From: Streptococcus parasuis
GTDB taxonomy: Bacteria > Bacillota > Bacilli > Lactobacillales > Streptococcaceae
DNA length: 64,000 bases
NCBI RefSeq assembly: GCF_021654455.1
Contig: NZ_AP024276.1
Span: 1,984,001 to 2,048,000 of the forward strand
Direction: 5' to 3'
In this document: piece after piece, positions 1 through 13,927 of the stretch
How positions within the stretch are numbered: the stretch's first letter is position 1
Layout of the letters: each line of letters opens with the position of its first letter
Translations under genes and position numbers: made by a program
Notes under the pieces: generated by a model
Databases searched by the model: none
What the model was told of the DNA's origin: nothing
Seen by the model: the letters and a program-made list of their open reading frames with translations, nothing else

Positions 1-2711
<2,711 letters not shown>

Positions 2712-2730
2712 TTGAATAAATCCTCCATTA

Positions 2731-3042
2731 TTAATGTTTTTTATACAATTCAATAAAGTCTACTATCAAATCCCGTAATAGTAGAGTTGTCATGAGATGA
2801 TCTTGACCATGGACAAATATAAAACCTAAAGGCAAGTCTTCTCCAGCTGCTTCCTGAGCTAGCAATTTTGTTTGGGCATTGTGTGCCAAAGCTAAATTGT
2901 TATCAGCTTCTTTCAGTGCTTCTTCCACTCGGTCCATATTACCTGAACGAACTTCTTTTAACAATTGTAACAAGGTGCTTCGTGCATCACCTGAATAGGC
3001 TACAATTTCAAAACCTAACATCTGTAATTCTTTTTTATCCAT
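2731..3042 (-). CDS. lacF: PTS lactose-specific IIA component
   Basis: Cytoplasmic phosphocarrier that passes phosphate from HPr to the LacE Cys. 103 residues, the usual length of the lactose/cellobiose IIA family, all helical. The phosphorylated His is in the motif FIFVHGQDHLM near residue 79; the Asp in this motif belongs to the trimer metal site known for this family. It lies 50 bases after lacG and 19 bases before lacE. The start ATG has a GGAGG-type site in the short gap. Function is well supported by sequence and by position. Confidence 0.93.
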   Translation of the reverse strand: MDKKELQMLGFEIVAYSGDARSTLLQLLKEVRSGNMDRVEEALKEADNNLALAHNAQTKLLAQEAAGEDLPLGFIFVHGQDHLMTTLLLRDLIVDFIELYKKH

Positions 3043-3092
3043 TTTTTCCTCCCAATAGAATCTTTGCCTAGAAACGATCTTATTACTTTTGC

Positions 3093-4493
3093 TTAATTGA
3101 TTATTTTGGTTTCACTAACCTGTTTATACCAATACGCAGATGCTTTCGGATACCGTTTTTGAGTTTCAAAGTCTACATAGAACAAACCATATCGCTTATT
3201 GTAACCATTGGACCATGAAAATAAATCCATCAAGGACCATAGGAAGTACCCTTTGATATTTACCCCATCCTCAATAGCTTGAGCCAATGATTGAAGATAC
3301 ACTTTCAGATAGTCAATTCTTGGCTGGTCAATGATAATCCCATTATCAAATTCGTCCTTATAGCCCATACCATTTTCAGTAATATAAATTTTATTATAGT
3401 GTGGGTAGTCTTCTTTTATGCGGACCAATAAATCATATAAACCTTCTGGGTAAATGATCCAATCCCAGTCAGTTCTCTCAATACCTTCTTTATAAATTCG
3501 TTCCCCAATTCCTTTTACTTTATAAACAGAGGTTCCTTTATCTCCAGTACCATTGTGATGAATCGCGTTTTCTCCATTGTAAGCTTTCACAAAATGACAC
3601 TGGTAGTGATTGATACCGAGATAATCATTTCTGTGGCTCGCTTTTTTCATTTCAACAAAATCATCTTCTAAAAATTCATAACTAGCTTGATTGGCAGTAC
3701 AAATCTCGTCAAGCGCTTTCATTGTTTCGGATGAATAATAACCTAGATAGGTTGCATCAAGTAAAAAACGAATAGAAAGTGCATCATCTAGAAATGCCGC
3801 ATGTTTATCCTCCAGACTATCGCTGGCTGGATACTTGGTTTCTAATGAATGCACCACTCCAATCTCACCTTCGAATCCACCGTCTTTGAAGAGGTTGATG
3901 ACACGCGCGTGAGCATACATCATATTATGCAAGCACTGAATTACCTTAGAAAGATCATATTTGATTCCTGGCGGAAAAATTCCAAGCAAATATTGATTAG
4001 TCGCAACAGGATATATTTCATTGAAGGTGCTCCAGAATTTTACTTCCTTAAATTCTTCAAAGCAAAACTGAGCATACTTCACAAATGCTTCAATCGTTTT
4101 TCTGTTCAAAAAATCTCCCTGATCAAATAAGGTTTTTGGTGTATCAAAGTGATGAAGTGTAACAAAAGGAATAACATTACGACGTTGACACTCTTCAAAT
4201 ACACGATGATAGAAATCAACTCCTTCTTGATTGACTTCACCGGTCCCATTTGGAAAAATTCTACTCCAAGCAATGGAGAGACGCAGTCCCCCTACTCCAA
4301 ATTTTTCACAGAGTTCAATATCTTTTGGAAATTGGTGATAAAAATCACTGGCTGGATCTGGACTAAAACGCCCCTGCTTCTCTAAAAATTCATCCCAAGC
4401 AACTGCCCCTTTTCCACCTTCTTTCGTTGCTCCCTCGACTTGGTAGGCTGCCGTAGCTCCTCCTAAAATAAAATCTTTTGGTAATTGATACAT
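3093..4493 (-). CDS. lacG: 6-phospho-beta-galactosidase (GH1)
   Basis: Cleaves the phosphorylated disaccharide delivered by LacEF into galactose 6-phosphate and the aglycon sugar. 466 residues, normal for the family. GH1 marks are visible: the N-terminal [15 protein letters not shown], the acid/base motif TFNEI (Glu about 160) and the nucleophile motif YITENGMG (Glu about 375). It follows lacT by 14 bases. The galactose 6-phosphate (tagatose) pathway genes lacABCD are not in the window, so they must lie elsewhere if the pathway is complete. Confidence 0.93.
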   Translation of the reverse strand: MYQLPKDFILGGATAAYQVEGATKEGGKGAVAWDEFLEKQGRFSPDPASDFYHQFPKDIELCEKFGVGGLRLSIAWSRIFPNGTGEVNQEGVDFYHRVFEECQRRNVIPFVTLHHFDTPKTLFDQGDFLNRKTIEAFVKYAQFCFEEFKEVKFWSTFNEIYPVATNQYLLGIFPPGIKYDLSKVIQCLHNMMYAHARVINLFKDGGFEGEIGVVHSLETKYPASDSLEDKHAAFLDDALSIRFLLDATYLGYYSSETMKALDEICTANQASYEFLEDDFVEMKKASHRNDYLGINHYQCHFVKAYNGENAIHHNGTGDKGTSVYKVKGIGERIYKEGIERTDWDWIIYPEGLYDLLVRIKEDYPHYNKIYITENGMGYKDEFDNGIIIDQPRIDYLKVYLQSLAQAIEDGVNIKGYFLWSLMDLFSWSNGYNKRYGLFYVDFETQKRYPKASAYWYKQVSETKIIN

Positions 4494-4507
4494 GTTGTTT
4501 TCCTCAC

Positions 4508-5344
4508 TTATAATAATCGTTGAATATGTAATACAATGTAAACTTTTTCTGTTTTTGAAAGATCAGTACCTGTTTCTTTAGCTATCAAATCATAAATATC
4601 ACTACCGATTCGATAAGCTTCTGGATGTTGCTCCTTTATGTAGGTCTCTAAATTTTCTAAAGATGGGTTAGAATCCAGCTGACTTCTCTCAATCCGTTCA
4701 ATAAAATAGGTTTGGTGTATCATAAAACGATCATAAAAATTGCTGTTTTCTTTCGTTCTACGAATGCCATGCTTTTGAAGCTCCTGTTCAATCAAACGAT
4801 TCAGGTTTTTCGATAAGTTCTCTTGACTTGCTGTCAACACCTGATTTTCACCTTTCGCATTGATAAAATGTAGAGCAATTCTAAAAACCTCATCCTCTGG
4901 AAAGTCCTCTAATATCCGTTGCCTTAAAATCTCTAACCCTTCACGAGCCATTTGATATTCCAAAGGATATTCACTTGAGATATCCGGTAATTTGCTATTT
5001 TGATATGTCCCTTTTAGTAAGGATTGGTAGCTAAAATAAATGTGATCTGTCAACGTAACATACAGATATTCTTGAACGGGGTATTGATAGATATTGGTTA
5101 AGGAATCAATAATATCGTAAGTCACAGTAATAAAATCGAGTGGAACATCCTTAAGAAGCGTTAATAAATTTTCTTTGGATTCATTACTCTTTAATTGGAA
5201 AATTTTCTCAATCTTATTCTGGGCAATCACATCTCCCTTCTTTTTCTGAAACGTAATTCCCAGACCCATAACAACAGCCTGTTCCTCATTTTCATTTTTG
5301 ACAAGAGCAACATTATTATTGAGCGCTTGTACAATACGAAACAT
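4508..5344 (-). CDS. lacT: BglG/LacT-family transcription antiterminator
   Basis: RNA-binding antiterminator that switches the operon on when the PTS sugar is present. 278 residues: N-terminal co-antiterminator domain (about 1-55, beginning [11 protein letters not shown]) then two PRD domains (about 65-170 and 175-278) with His residues that PTS proteins phosphorylate (LTDHIYF, ALHFINA, VLHIQRL). It is the first gene of the operon. Upstream lie a clear RAT site and an overlapping terminator hairpin, its expected target. The family also includes BglG-type beta-glucoside regulators; the lac neighbours favour LacT. Confidence 0.92.
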   Translation of the reverse strand: MFRIVQALNNNVALVKNENEEQAVVMGLGITFQKKKGDVIAQNKIEKIFQLKSNESKENLLTLLKDVPLDFITVTYDIIDSLTNIYQYPVQEYLYVTLTDHIYFSYQSLLKGTYQNSKLPDISSEYPLEYQMAREGLEILRQRILEDFPEDEVFRIALHFINAKGENQVLTASQENLSKNLNRLIEQELQKHGIRRTKENSNFYDRFMIHQTYFIERIERSQLDSNPSLENLETYIKEQHPEAYRIGSDIYDLIAKETGTDLSKTEKVYIVLHIQRLL

Positions 5345-5381
5345 ATATACCTCCTATCTAAATCATTACACGCTGGAAAAG

Positions 5382-5455
5382 TAAAAAGACTACAAATAGT
5401 CTAAGCCCTTGCTTAGTATATTTGTAGTCTCGCCTAATCGAATTAGTTACAATCC
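5382..5455 (-). promoter_or_regulatory. LacT target: RAT antiterminator overlapping an intrinsic terminator
   Basis: On the minus strand the leader carries GGATTGTAACTAATTCG, then ATTAGGCGAGAC, which fits the ribonucleic antiterminator consensus bound by BglG/LacT proteins (5427-5455). The last bases form the first arm of a terminator (GACTACAAATA at 5388-5398 pairing with 5419-5430, with an inner CTAAGC/GCTTAG hairpin) followed by a U run at 5383-5387. The two folds are mutually exclusive, so bound LacT should allow read-through into lacT-lacG-lacF-lacE. Confidence 0.88.
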
Positions 5456-5478
5456 ACTTTATTCAATCTGATGAGTTA

Positions 5479-5514
5479 ATTATAACATATTCTTTTAAAA
5501 TGTAAACCCTTTCT
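5479..5514 (-). promoter_or_regulatory. lacT operon promoter with cre-like site
   Basis: Minus-strand -35 TTTACA (5501-5506), 16-base spacer, -10 TATAAT (5479-5484). The plus-strand string TGTAAACCCTTTCT at 5501-5514 covers the -35 and resembles a CcpA cre site with one central mismatch (C for G). Catabolite repression of the operon is inferred. Confidence 0.7.
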
Positions 5515-5622
5515 TTTAAAAATATTATTATTATTTACTAAATTTATTACTAATCACCCTACTACATCTTTTGTTTAACCTCCTCTATCTCACGAAAATC
5601 TGAGAAAAAAATCAGAAAACAT

Positions 5623-5630
5623 GCTATAAT
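5623..5630 (+). promoter_or_regulatory. Extended -10 promoter of ybaB
   Basis: TGCTATAAT gives a perfect -10 with the TGN extension. No convincing -35 is seen. A GGAGG ribosome site follows at 5650-5654, 11 bases before the start codon. Confidence 0.6.
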
Positions 5631-5665
5631 ACTCCCGTATACTATTTCTGGAGGAATAATCTCAT

Positions 5666-5965
5666 ATGATGAATATGCAAAATATGATGCGCCAAGCTCA
5701 AAAACTTCAAAAGCAAATGGAGAAGAGTCAAGCTGAACTAGCTGCTACTCAATTTACAGGTAGTTCTGTGCAGGACTTGGTTACTGCTACCTTTACTGGG
5801 GATAAAAAAATAGTCTCTATTGACTTTAAGGCTGATATTGTGGATGCAGAAGATATTGAAACCTTGCAAGAAATGACGATTCAAGCAATTAATGCAGCCC
5901 TTACAAAAGTTGATGAGGCAACTCAGAAAAAACTTGGTGCATTTGCAGGTAAATTACCATTTTAA
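5666..5965 (+). CDS. YbaB/EbfC nucleoid-associated protein
   Basis: Small dimeric DNA-binding protein of the YbaB/EbfC family. 99 residues, standard length. The N-terminus is a Met/Gln-rich helix ([19 protein letters not shown]), the central sheet holds the typical [10 protein letters not shown] stretch, and the C-terminal helix ends in KKLGAFAG. The gene is monocistronic here, between its own extended -10 promoter and a bidirectional hairpin terminator. In many bacteria the family sits beside dnaX-recR; that is not the case here. Role in nucleoid organisation is known for the family, not shown here. Confidence 0.92.
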   Translation: MMNMQNMMRQAQKLQKQMEKSQAELAATQFTGSSVQDLVTATFTGDKKIVSIDFKADIVDAEDIETLQEMTIQAINAALTKVDEATQKKLGAFAGKLPF

Positions 5966-5970
5966 AACAT

Positions 5971-6010
5971 AAAAAGACGCGACTGGCATAGTGACCGTTC
6001 ACGTCTTTTT
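5971..6010. terminator. Bidirectional terminator between ybaB and GDPD gene
   Basis: AAAAAGACG (5971-5979) pairs with CGTCTTTTT (6002-6010) around a 22-base loop. The U runs on both strands serve the two convergent genes. Confidence 0.75.
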
Positions 6011-6011
6011 G

Positions 6012-7772
6012 TTATTCAAAATTATAGAGTAAGTACTGAAATTCAAGGAAAAATAGATCAGGATAGCGATGATACTCGTTCAATTCACTCATCAAACTGT
6101 TTAGACCTGTTAAATTATCAGTAATAATGCCATCCACTTGCAGCAAGAGCATCTTGGTCATACTCTCTTCATCGTTTGGTGTCCAAGCATAAACAGATTT
6201 TCCTCGGATCCAAGACTTAGTTATAAAATTCTGGTCAAGCGAAGTATATTCCATTGTATATCCATCAGCCACAGTGGTTGGATAAATGGAATTGAACGGA
6301 AGAATGAAGAAAGAAACCAGCTTTTTACTGTACTCTTTGACTTCTATAATCGTTTTGTAATCCAGAGATTGAATCTGATGCCCCTTGGCTAACAAGTGTT
6401 TTCCATATTTTTTTAGGAATTTCTTGGTCAAATCTGGCGAATCCTGCTTGGTTACTTTAATTTCCACTAATAATTTCTGACCAAGTTCATCAGCTTTTTC
6501 TAGATACTCATCAAAAGAAGGAACAGGAGCTGTCATACCGTTTTCTGATGCAGTCATCGCCGTCAACTCTGCTAGAGTATAGTCATGTGTCCCTCCGGCA
6601 TTGCCCGTCAAAGCCAATAAATCCGTATCATGCATGACAATAAATTGGCCATCTTTGGTCTCCTGAACATCCATCTCAATATAGTCCGGCTTGAGTTGAG
6701 AGGTCTTTTCCAGAGCCTCAACCGAATTCTGTACAGCATTGCCATTATCAACACCTCGATGGGAAATAGTAACTGGCAAGGTGTCAAATGGGTAATAAAG
6801 GAGCAATGCCCCTTGGACACCAAAAACAAGACTAGATACCAGCAAAATAGCCAATCGAAGACGATGACGGAGACGCTTGCGACGGTATATTGGTAGCTTC
6901 TTTCCGGTTAATAGACTGATAAAACCTATCATAAAGAGAGCAATGACTCCGTAATAGGTTAACCTTAATACTATATAGCAAACAACAGCTAACCAATATG
7001 AAAGACTTGGAGCATAACCTTCTACTAACAGCTGTATAAAATAGAGCAACAATGCAGCTCCCGTAAAAAAGATAACCGGAAAAGTGACCAAGCCAACTAA
7101 ACGCACAAGGTAATTGACTTGTTTGATACCCTTTGTATGCTTCCAAGAAAATGCAATAGATTCTTTCACACTCCTATGTTCAAAATAGATTTTCGGTAGT
7201 GCGAACATGAGTCGGGAGGCAAGCCAAAAGAAAAGGAGGAGGGAAACTAAAATCAAGACCCCTATCCAGACTGTATTGGATAGGTAATCAAGGACAAACT
7301 GTGGCACGACGATTTTATTAAAATAATAAATATTTAATATTCGACGTAGAAAGGGCAAAAGGAGAACTGAATAAAAAAGGAGGAAGATAATTTTGGGTAA
7401 GCTACTATGACGGATAATTGCGACCATACTATCTCTAACATCTCGCAAGTAATCCGATAAGTGCTTGACTTTTTCATCTAACAATTGCCAAACCCCAGTA
7501 AATAGAAGAGCTAACTCCAGATAGGCAATCCCAATATTGGCAAAAAATAAGAGAATAAACAAGCCAGAAACAAAAAGATTCTCAGAAAATACCGATAAAA
7601 GATTCGTCGGTGAAAGATAAGCATGACCTGTTAGGGCTAATAGCCTTTCTGAGAGCCACGAATTAAGTGGTATCCATACAAACTCCATAAATGCGAACAG
7701 GGTAAAAAAGAGTAATAGAATCTTGTCTAAGTTGTAATAGATTTTTTGAAATTCACGATGTATCTTTTTCAT
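6012..7772 (-). CDS. Membrane-anchored glycerophosphodiester phosphodiesterase
   Basis: Predicted to hydrolyse glycerophosphodiesters at the outer face of the membrane. 586 residues: the first roughly 330 hold many hydrophobic helices (the GPDPase membrane domain), the last one around 308-328, then a GDPD domain. The catalytic marks are ISHRG (about 340), YIEMDV and VMHD, followed by the LLVEIKV strand and a C-terminal AWTPNDE and DGIITD. No strong ribosome site precedes the ATG at 7772, so the start is less certain than the identity. The substrate could be lipid head groups or glycerophosphate-containing teichoic acid. Monocistronic, convergent with ybaB. Confidence 0.88.
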   Translation of the reverse strand: MKKIHREFQKIYYNLDKILLLFFTLFAFMEFVWIPLNSWLSERLLALTGHAYLSPTNLLSVFSENLFVSGLFILLFFANIGIAYLELALLFTGVWQLLDEKVKHLSDYLRDVRDSMVAIIRHSSLPKIIFLLFYSVLLLPFLRRILNIYYFNKIVVPQFVLDYLSNTVWIGVLILVSLLLFFWLASRLMFALPKIYFEHRSVKESIAFSWKHTKGIKQVNYLVRLVGLVTFPVIFFTGAALLLYFIQLLVEGYAPSLSYWLAVVCYIVLRLTYYGVIALFMIGFISLLTGKKLPIYRRKRLRHRLRLAILLVSSLVFGVQGALLLYYPFDTLPVTISHRGVDNGNAVQNSVEALEKTSQLKPDYIEMDVQETKDGQFIVMHDTDLLALTGNAGGTHDYTLAELTAMTASENGMTAPVPSFDEYLEKADELGQKLLVEIKVTKQDSPDLTKKFLKKYGKHLLAKGHQIQSLDYKTIIEVKEYSKKLVSFFILPFNSIYPTTVADGYTMEYTSLDQNFITKSWIRGKSVYAWTPNDEESMTKMLLLQVDGIITDNLTGLNSLMSELNEYHRYPDLFFLEFQYLLYNFE

Positions 7773-7851
7773 GGTACTAGTGTCCCATATTCTTTCAGGA
7801 ATTGCAAGCCATCATTAAACATGATAAACTAGAAAAATAAAGGAGAAATAG

Positions 7852-8409
7852 ATGACTACCCAACCGACCATTGCAGTATTGAAAGAAGAGCATTTATATT
7901 CAATTTGGAAAAATGGATATAGCCAAATCCAACCTGAGTGGAAAAAATGGGATGGACCCTATTTTGAAGATTATCAGATGTATTCAGATTTTGAAGCATT
8001 TCGAATGAGTAAACTTTACAATTTCTTCTGTAATGATACTGTTTGGGGCATATTTGTAGATCAAGAACCGATAGGAATTGTTACCCGACATTGGGAAGAT
8101 GAAAAAACTCGATGGCTCGAAATCGGGATTGTTATCTATCAGCAGAAGTATTGGAATGGTGGCTACGGGACAAGAGCTCTCAAACTCTGGATGGATCATA
8201 TTTTTCAAACTACTACTGAATTAGAACATATCGGACTAACTACTTGGTCTGGCAACCACCGTATGATGCGAGCAGCTGAAAAAATCGGTATGATAAAAGA
8301 AGCGCAGATCCGCAAAGTGCGATACTGGAAGGGACATTATTACGACTCTGTCAAATATGGAATTCTGAGAGAAGAATGGCTAGAACAAAAGAAAAAATCA
8401 AGTTCATAA
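7852..8409 (+). CDS. GNAT acetyltransferase, RimJ/RimL-like
   Basis: Acetyl-CoA-dependent N-acetyltransferase of unknown substrate. 185 residues; the fold is recognised from WLEIGIVI (beta4), the acetyl-CoA loop QQKYWNGGYGTRAL (about 102-115), and the late HRMMRAAEKIGM and VKYGILREEW segments seen in RimJ/RimL-like enzymes. The AAGGAG site six bases before the ATG fixes the start. It stands alone between the divergent GDPD gene and its own terminator. Substrate cannot be inferred. Confidence 0.85.
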   Translation: MTTQPTIAVLKEEHLYSIWKNGYSQIQPEWKKWDGPYFEDYQMYSDFEAFRMSKLYNFFCNDTVWGIFVDQEPIGIVTRHWEDEKTRWLEIGIVIYQQKYWNGGYGTRALKLWMDHIFQTTTELEHIGLTTWSGNHRMMRAAEKIGMIKEAQIRKVRYWKGHYYDSVKYGILREEWLEQKKKSSS

Positions 8410-8423
8410 GAGCTTGATTTTTT
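8395..8423 (+). terminator. Terminator of the GNAT gene
   Basis: AATCAAG and CTTGATT arms around a 10-base loop, followed by a T run; the left arm overlaps the end of the coding sequence. Confidence 0.75.
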
Positions 8424-8429
8424 ACTTAT

Positions 8430-10261
<1,832 letters not shown>

Positions 10262-10263
<2 letters not shown>

Positions 10264-10662
10264 ATCAAACTCAGACGTTGTTGACTTGATTTGATGAGTG
10301 TAAAGTCCCAGTGGAGCTTTACAACCTGCTACCCGAAAATAAAAGGTAGCAGCGTTCTATCTACATCTAGTGTCACGGACTACGGTCGCCTTATTTCCAA
10401 CCTCCAACGGTTCCCCGAACCTTTTGTAGCGAACTTTGTTCGCCTTATCTCCAACCTCCAAAGGTTCCCCGAACCTTTTGTAGCGAACTTTGTTCGCCTT
10501 ATCTCCAACCTCCAAAGGTTCCCCGAACCTTTTGTAGCGAACTTTGTTCGCCTTATCTCCAACCTCCAAAGGTTCCCCGAACCTTTTGTAGCGAACTTTG
10601 TTCGCCTTATCTCCAACCTCCAAAGGTTCCCCGAACCTTTGGAGCTAGTCTGAGTTCGATTT
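10262..10662. repeat. Inverted-repeat element A (about 400 bp, MITE-like) carrying a 54-bp tandem array
   Basis: The ends are 15-base inverted repeats with one mismatch (AAATCAAACTCAGAC at 10262-10276 and the reverse complement AAATCGAACTCAGAC at 10648-10662). Inside are hairpins GTAAAG/CTTTAC and GCTACC/GGTAGC, then the tandem array. No transposase is present. It fills the gap between the flavoprotein gene and the next acetyltransferase, and its left end covers the flavoprotein stop codon. Confidence 0.75.
10391..10641. repeat. 54-bp tandem repeat, four full units plus a partial fifth
   Basis: Units start at 10391, 10445, 10499, 10553 and 10607, nearly identical. Each contains two perfect hairpins: AAAGGTTC-CCC-GAACCTTT and GCGAAC-TTT-GTTCGC. 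Because 54 is a multiple of three, open frames appear on both strands; the periodic peptides are an artefact, not genes. Confidence 0.9.
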
Positions 10663-10719
10663 CCTTTGAGTATTGTACTATTAGAAATCACTCTTCAAGC
10701 TCAACCTAAAGGAGAAGTT

Positions 10720-11412
10720 ATGCCTATTAATTCATTTAATCAAGAAATCGGCGCACCACTACCTCACCATCAAGCTGGTAGTCTCCCTACTATTGATGTT
10801 CTCCAAGGAAAAACCGTTCGCTTGGAAAAACTCAGACCAGATCACGCCGATGCAATCTATCAATTCTATGGTCCTACTGCCAAGCAAGCTGATTGGACCT
10901 ATTTATCTATTGACCCCTTTAAAGACTATCCAAGTTTTCAATCATATTTCCAACACATGTTGGACTCAGCCGATCCTTATTATCTTGCTATCATTGACCA
11001 ATCTACCAATCAAGCCATCGGAACATTTGCACTGATGCGTATAGATTCTAAAAATCGTGTCATTGAAGTGGGATGGGTCCTCTTTTCTCCAAAACTCCAA
11101 AAAACACGACAAGCAACGGAGGCTCACTACTTGCTTATGTCCTATATTTTTGAGAACCTAGGCTATCGCAGATATGAATGGAAGTGTGATCATTTAAATG
11201 GTCCATCACGCCGAGCAGCACTACGATTGGGCTTTACCCATGAAGGCACCTTTCGACAAGCTTTGGTCTATAAGGAAAGGAATCGTGATACGGATTGGTT
11301 TTCTATATTAGACAAAGAATGGGACTCCCGTAAACAGCGACTAGAAAGCTGGTTAGAGGATGCCAACTTTGACAAGAATGGCCAACAAAAACATTCCCTA
11401 TCTTCTCTATAA
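10720..11412 (+). CDS. GNAT acetyltransferase, RimL-like
   Basis: N-acetyltransferase of unknown substrate, 230 residues. The GNAT core is visible in VIEVGWVLFSPKLQKTRQATEA (about 125-146; Gln/Arg acetyl-CoA loop), YRRYEWKCDHLNGPSRRAALRLGF and EGTFRQALVYKERNRDT. I chose MPINSF as start because GGAG lies at 10711, five bases before the ATG; the longer frame reads back into the repeat element. The N-terminal 35 residues precede the catalytic fold. It is followed by a strong terminator. Similar proteins are common in streptococci and yeasts; substrate unknown. Confidence 0.86.
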   Translation: MPINSFNQEIGAPLPHHQAGSLPTIDVLQGKTVRLEKLRPDHADAIYQFYGPTAKQADWTYLSIDPFKDYPSFQSYFQHMLDSADPYYLAIIDQSTNQAIGTFALMRIDSKNRVIEVGWVLFSPKLQKTRQATEAHYLLMSYIFENLGYRRYEWKCDHLNGPSRRAALRLGFTHEGTFRQALVYKERNRDTDWFSILDKEWDSRKQRLESWLEDANFDKNGQQKHSLSSL

Positions 11413-11441
11413 ATTCAAGCAAATTTTGCTTGAATTTTTTT
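11412..11441 (+). terminator. Terminator after the second GNAT gene
   Basis: AATTCAAGCAAA pairs with TTTTGCTTGAATT and is followed by seven T. Confidence 0.85.
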
Positions 11442-11492
11442 GTTTATTGTTGTATGATAAAACCACAACAATGTTACAAAAGGAGATTAGCT

Positions 11493-12191
11493 ATGCAACT
11501 GAAACTTTCCTCCATATCAAAAAAATTTGATTATAAAATCATTTTGGAAGATGCTTCTTTTACCTTTGAAAAGGGGAAGATTTATGGTTTGCTGGGGCGA
11601 AATGGTGCTGGTAAGACGACCTTGTTCAACTGTATTGCTCGCAATCTGACTTTGGAAAGTGGCAATATTCAGTTTGTAGAGGGCGAGGGAGTCCTTGACT
11701 ACGATAATACGGACATCGGCTTTACCCAGACCTATCCGCAGCTACCTGCCTTTATGACCGCCTATGAGTTTGTGCGTTTCTATATGGATATCCACAAGGA
11801 CAAACTCAAATCTCCTCGTAGTCCAGAAGAATGGCTAAACTTGGTCGGTATCGGAGAAGAAGACCAGCACCGTCTGCTCAAGGACTTTTCCCACGGTATG
11901 CAGAACAAGGTCCAGTTGCTCCTGTCCTTGATTGTCCAGCCACCTGTCCTTCTCTTAGATGAACCGCTGACGTCCTTTGACCCTGTGGCTGCCCACGAGT
12001 TCAAACAGCTGATTCGGGAGGCTAAGAAGGATTCCGTTATTATCTTTTCCACCCACATTTTGCAGCTGGCTCAGGATCTCTGTGACGAGATTGTTTTGCT
12101 CCATCACCAAGAATTGCAAGCAGTTCCGAGTGACAAACTCCACGACCCTGACTTTGAACAAGAGATTATTCAGCTACTGACAGCAGATTAG
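11493..12191 (+). CDS. ABC transporter ATP-binding protein
   Basis: ATPase half of an exporter-type ABC system, 232 residues. Walker A is GLLGRNGAGKTT (about 34-45), the signature region is DFSHGMQNKVQLLLSL, Walker B is PVLLLDEPLTSFDP, and the H-loop is IFSTHI. The start MQLKLSS follows an AGGAGAT site at 11481; the longer frame begins before this site. The next gene, nine bases downstream, encodes the membrane partner. Cargo is unknown; the pair has no regulator or peptidase domain that would point to bacteriocin or drug export. Confidence 0.9.
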   Translation: MQLKLSSISKKFDYKIILEDASFTFEKGKIYGLLGRNGAGKTTLFNCIARNLTLESGNIQFVEGEGVLDYDNTDIGFTQTYPQLPAFMTAYEFVRFYMDIHKDKLKSPRSPEEWLNLVGIGEEDQHRLLKDFSHGMQNKVQLLLSLIVQPPVLLLDEPLTSFDPVAAHEFKQLIREAKKDSVIIFSTHILQLAQDLCDEIVLLHHQELQAVPSDKLHDPDFEQEIIQLLTAD

Positions 12192-12200
12192 GAGGAGCTT

Positions 12201-13826
12201 ATGAAAACCATTCTACGTTATTTTTGGTATCGGGAAAAGTATGCCCTCCATCGCTCCGTCAACGGATTTTTCTACTATCTACGGAAACTGCCACTTGTGG
12301 GAAAGAGCATCCCAGAAAGTATTTTCAAGTCTTATAGTTTTAAGTCTGGTCTCTTTTTGGTCCTGCTCATCTTATCCATCCCCAGTCGCTTCCTGGTCAA
12401 GGGAATTTGGTTAACCATTTATTCTTGCATTGCTGCCTTCTGGATCAAACTCCTATCCAACAATCAGCTGGACTTTTGGCAAATCCCGTCAGATACTTGG
12501 CTTCTAGGCTTTTCCATGTGGATGGTCTTTGTTGGCTACACCTATCGATTTGGCAAGGGATTTGAGCCTTTTATCGCCAAGCCCGAGCGGGAATTCATGC
12601 GAAATTTCGGTCTTTCCCAGTCTAGTTTTCTCCAGAGTCAACTCTTTGTAGAGCCCATTATCACCAGTCTGTCCTACCTGCCTGCCCTGCTGATTTTTTC
12701 TAGCCTATCAGGAAATTGGCTCTATCTGCCTCTAGGATTACTGACCATTCCGACAGGAGTTTTTACTGGTCAGGCTCTCAATCGAGCACTATTCAACAGA
12801 GGTATTTTGGCTCGTCGAAACTCTTGGCAATCCTGGGTTATCTTGGGTACTGGTCTAACAGCTATTGCCAGTCTTATCTTTTTCCGCAATCATCTGTCTC
12901 CCATCTTTTTACTGCCTATGCTTGCCTGTCAGGTCTTGCTGATTTGGTTTGGTTATCGTTATTTGAAACAACAGACCAATCATCTGGACTATCTCTATTA
13001 TTGCATGGACCAGTCCTTGCAGATGGATAAGAAAATTTTTGAGATGACCAAGGGTAACGAGTATACTCGCCAAGGTTTACAGATGCAGGCGAAACTGAGT
13101 ATGGAAACAGGAAAGGACCTGACTCATCTGTCAGGCATGACCTACTTAAACGCTCTGCTATTTGACCGCTATCGTTCTATCCTTACGAAAAAACTGCATT
13201 TTCGCTTGGGTTGTCTTTTGGCTATTGTCCTTTTTATTGAAGGAATTCGTTGGTTTTCAAAAGAGGATATAGAGATAAGCAATGCCAACTACATCGAGGG
13301 ACTACCTTTTGCTTTCATGGTCATGTATGCCGCCTCCATGGGAAAATCTGTCGCACAGATGGTCTTTGTTAATTGCGATATTTCCATGCTCCACTATCCA
13401 TTTTACCGCGAAGCAAAGACCATTATTGCAGGCTTTCATTATCGTTTTCTGCAAACTGTAAAATTAAATGCCGCCTTCTCTGGATCTCTACTATTGGCCC
13501 TCATCATCTTTACTAGAGCGCAGCTACCTATTGAAACCTATCTCCTAACTGCCCTGCTTTTGTTGAGTCTAACAGCTCTCTTCTCCTTCCACGACCTCTT
13601 TATCTACTATATTCTCCAACCCTTTACCAAGGACATGGAAGTTGTCAACCCAGTCTATAAATTTCTCAGTGGGGCTCTCTACTGGGTGGCCTATCTCAAT
13701 ATCAAGCTGGATTTAGGCAGTCACTTGTACATCCTACTCATTTCCATAGCTATGATTACCTATGTCAGCATCGGTTACTGGATTTTATTGAAAAAAGCTC
13801 CGCAGACTTTTAGATTGAAGGGATAA
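12201..13826 (+). CDS. ABC transporter membrane permease (about 540 aa)
   Basis: Membrane partner of the preceding ATPase, 541 residues. Hydrophobic segments occur near 50-85, 105-120, 160-185, 215-255, 340-360, 415-440, 445-475 and 495-530, with a long cytoplasmic stretch near 255-330 (rich in charged residues, including DQSLQMDKKIF). A GGAGGAG site precedes the ATG. I do not recognise a named family with certainty; it resembles large streptococcal ABC-2-type permeases that pair with small ATPases. Cargo unknown. Confidence 0.8.
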   Translation: MKTILRYFWYREKYALHRSVNGFFYYLRKLPLVGKSIPESIFKSYSFKSGLFLVLLILSIPSRFLVKGIWLTIYSCIAAFWIKLLSNNQLDFWQIPSDTWLLGFSMWMVFVGYTYRFGKGFEPFIAKPEREFMRNFGLSQSSFLQSQLFVEPIITSLSYLPALLIFSSLSGNWLYLPLGLLTIPTGVFTGQALNRALFNRGILARRNSWQSWVILGTGLTAIASLIFFRNHLSPIFLLPMLACQVLLIWFGYRYLKQQTNHLDYLYYCMDQSLQMDKKIFEMTKGNEYTRQGLQMQAKLSMETGKDLTHLSGMTYLNALLFDRYRSILTKKLHFRLGCLLAIVLFIEGIRWFSKEDIEISNANYIEGLPFAFMVMYAASMGKSVAQMVFVNCDISMLHYPFYREAKTIIAGFHYRFLQTVKLNAAFSGSLLLALIIFTRAQLPIETYLLTALLLLSLTALFSFHDLFIYYILQPFTKDMEVVNPVYKFLSGALYWVAYLNIKLDLGSHLYILLISIAMITYVSIGYWILLKKAPQTFRLKG

Positions 13827-13867
13827 CTATAACTATTTTTATGGAGTATTTAGGTCTAGCCTTTTTA

Positions 13868-13881
13868 AGAAAGCGCTTTTA
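13868..13881. promoter_or_regulatory. Possible cre (CcpA) site upstream of ald
   Basis: AGAAAGCGCTTTTA matches the cre core AAGCGCTT and has partial symmetry. It sits about 50 bases before the ald start. Assignment is by pattern only. Confidence 0.4.
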
Positions 13882-13927
13882 TGATAAACTATAAGAATAC
13901 TACATTTATTAAAGGAGAATATTTGTT

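Noticed and set aside
10291..10691. Open frames on both strands with an 18-residue repeat
   Set aside because: They arise only because the 54-bp repeat unit is a multiple of three; no ribosome site, promoter or codon bias supports a protein.
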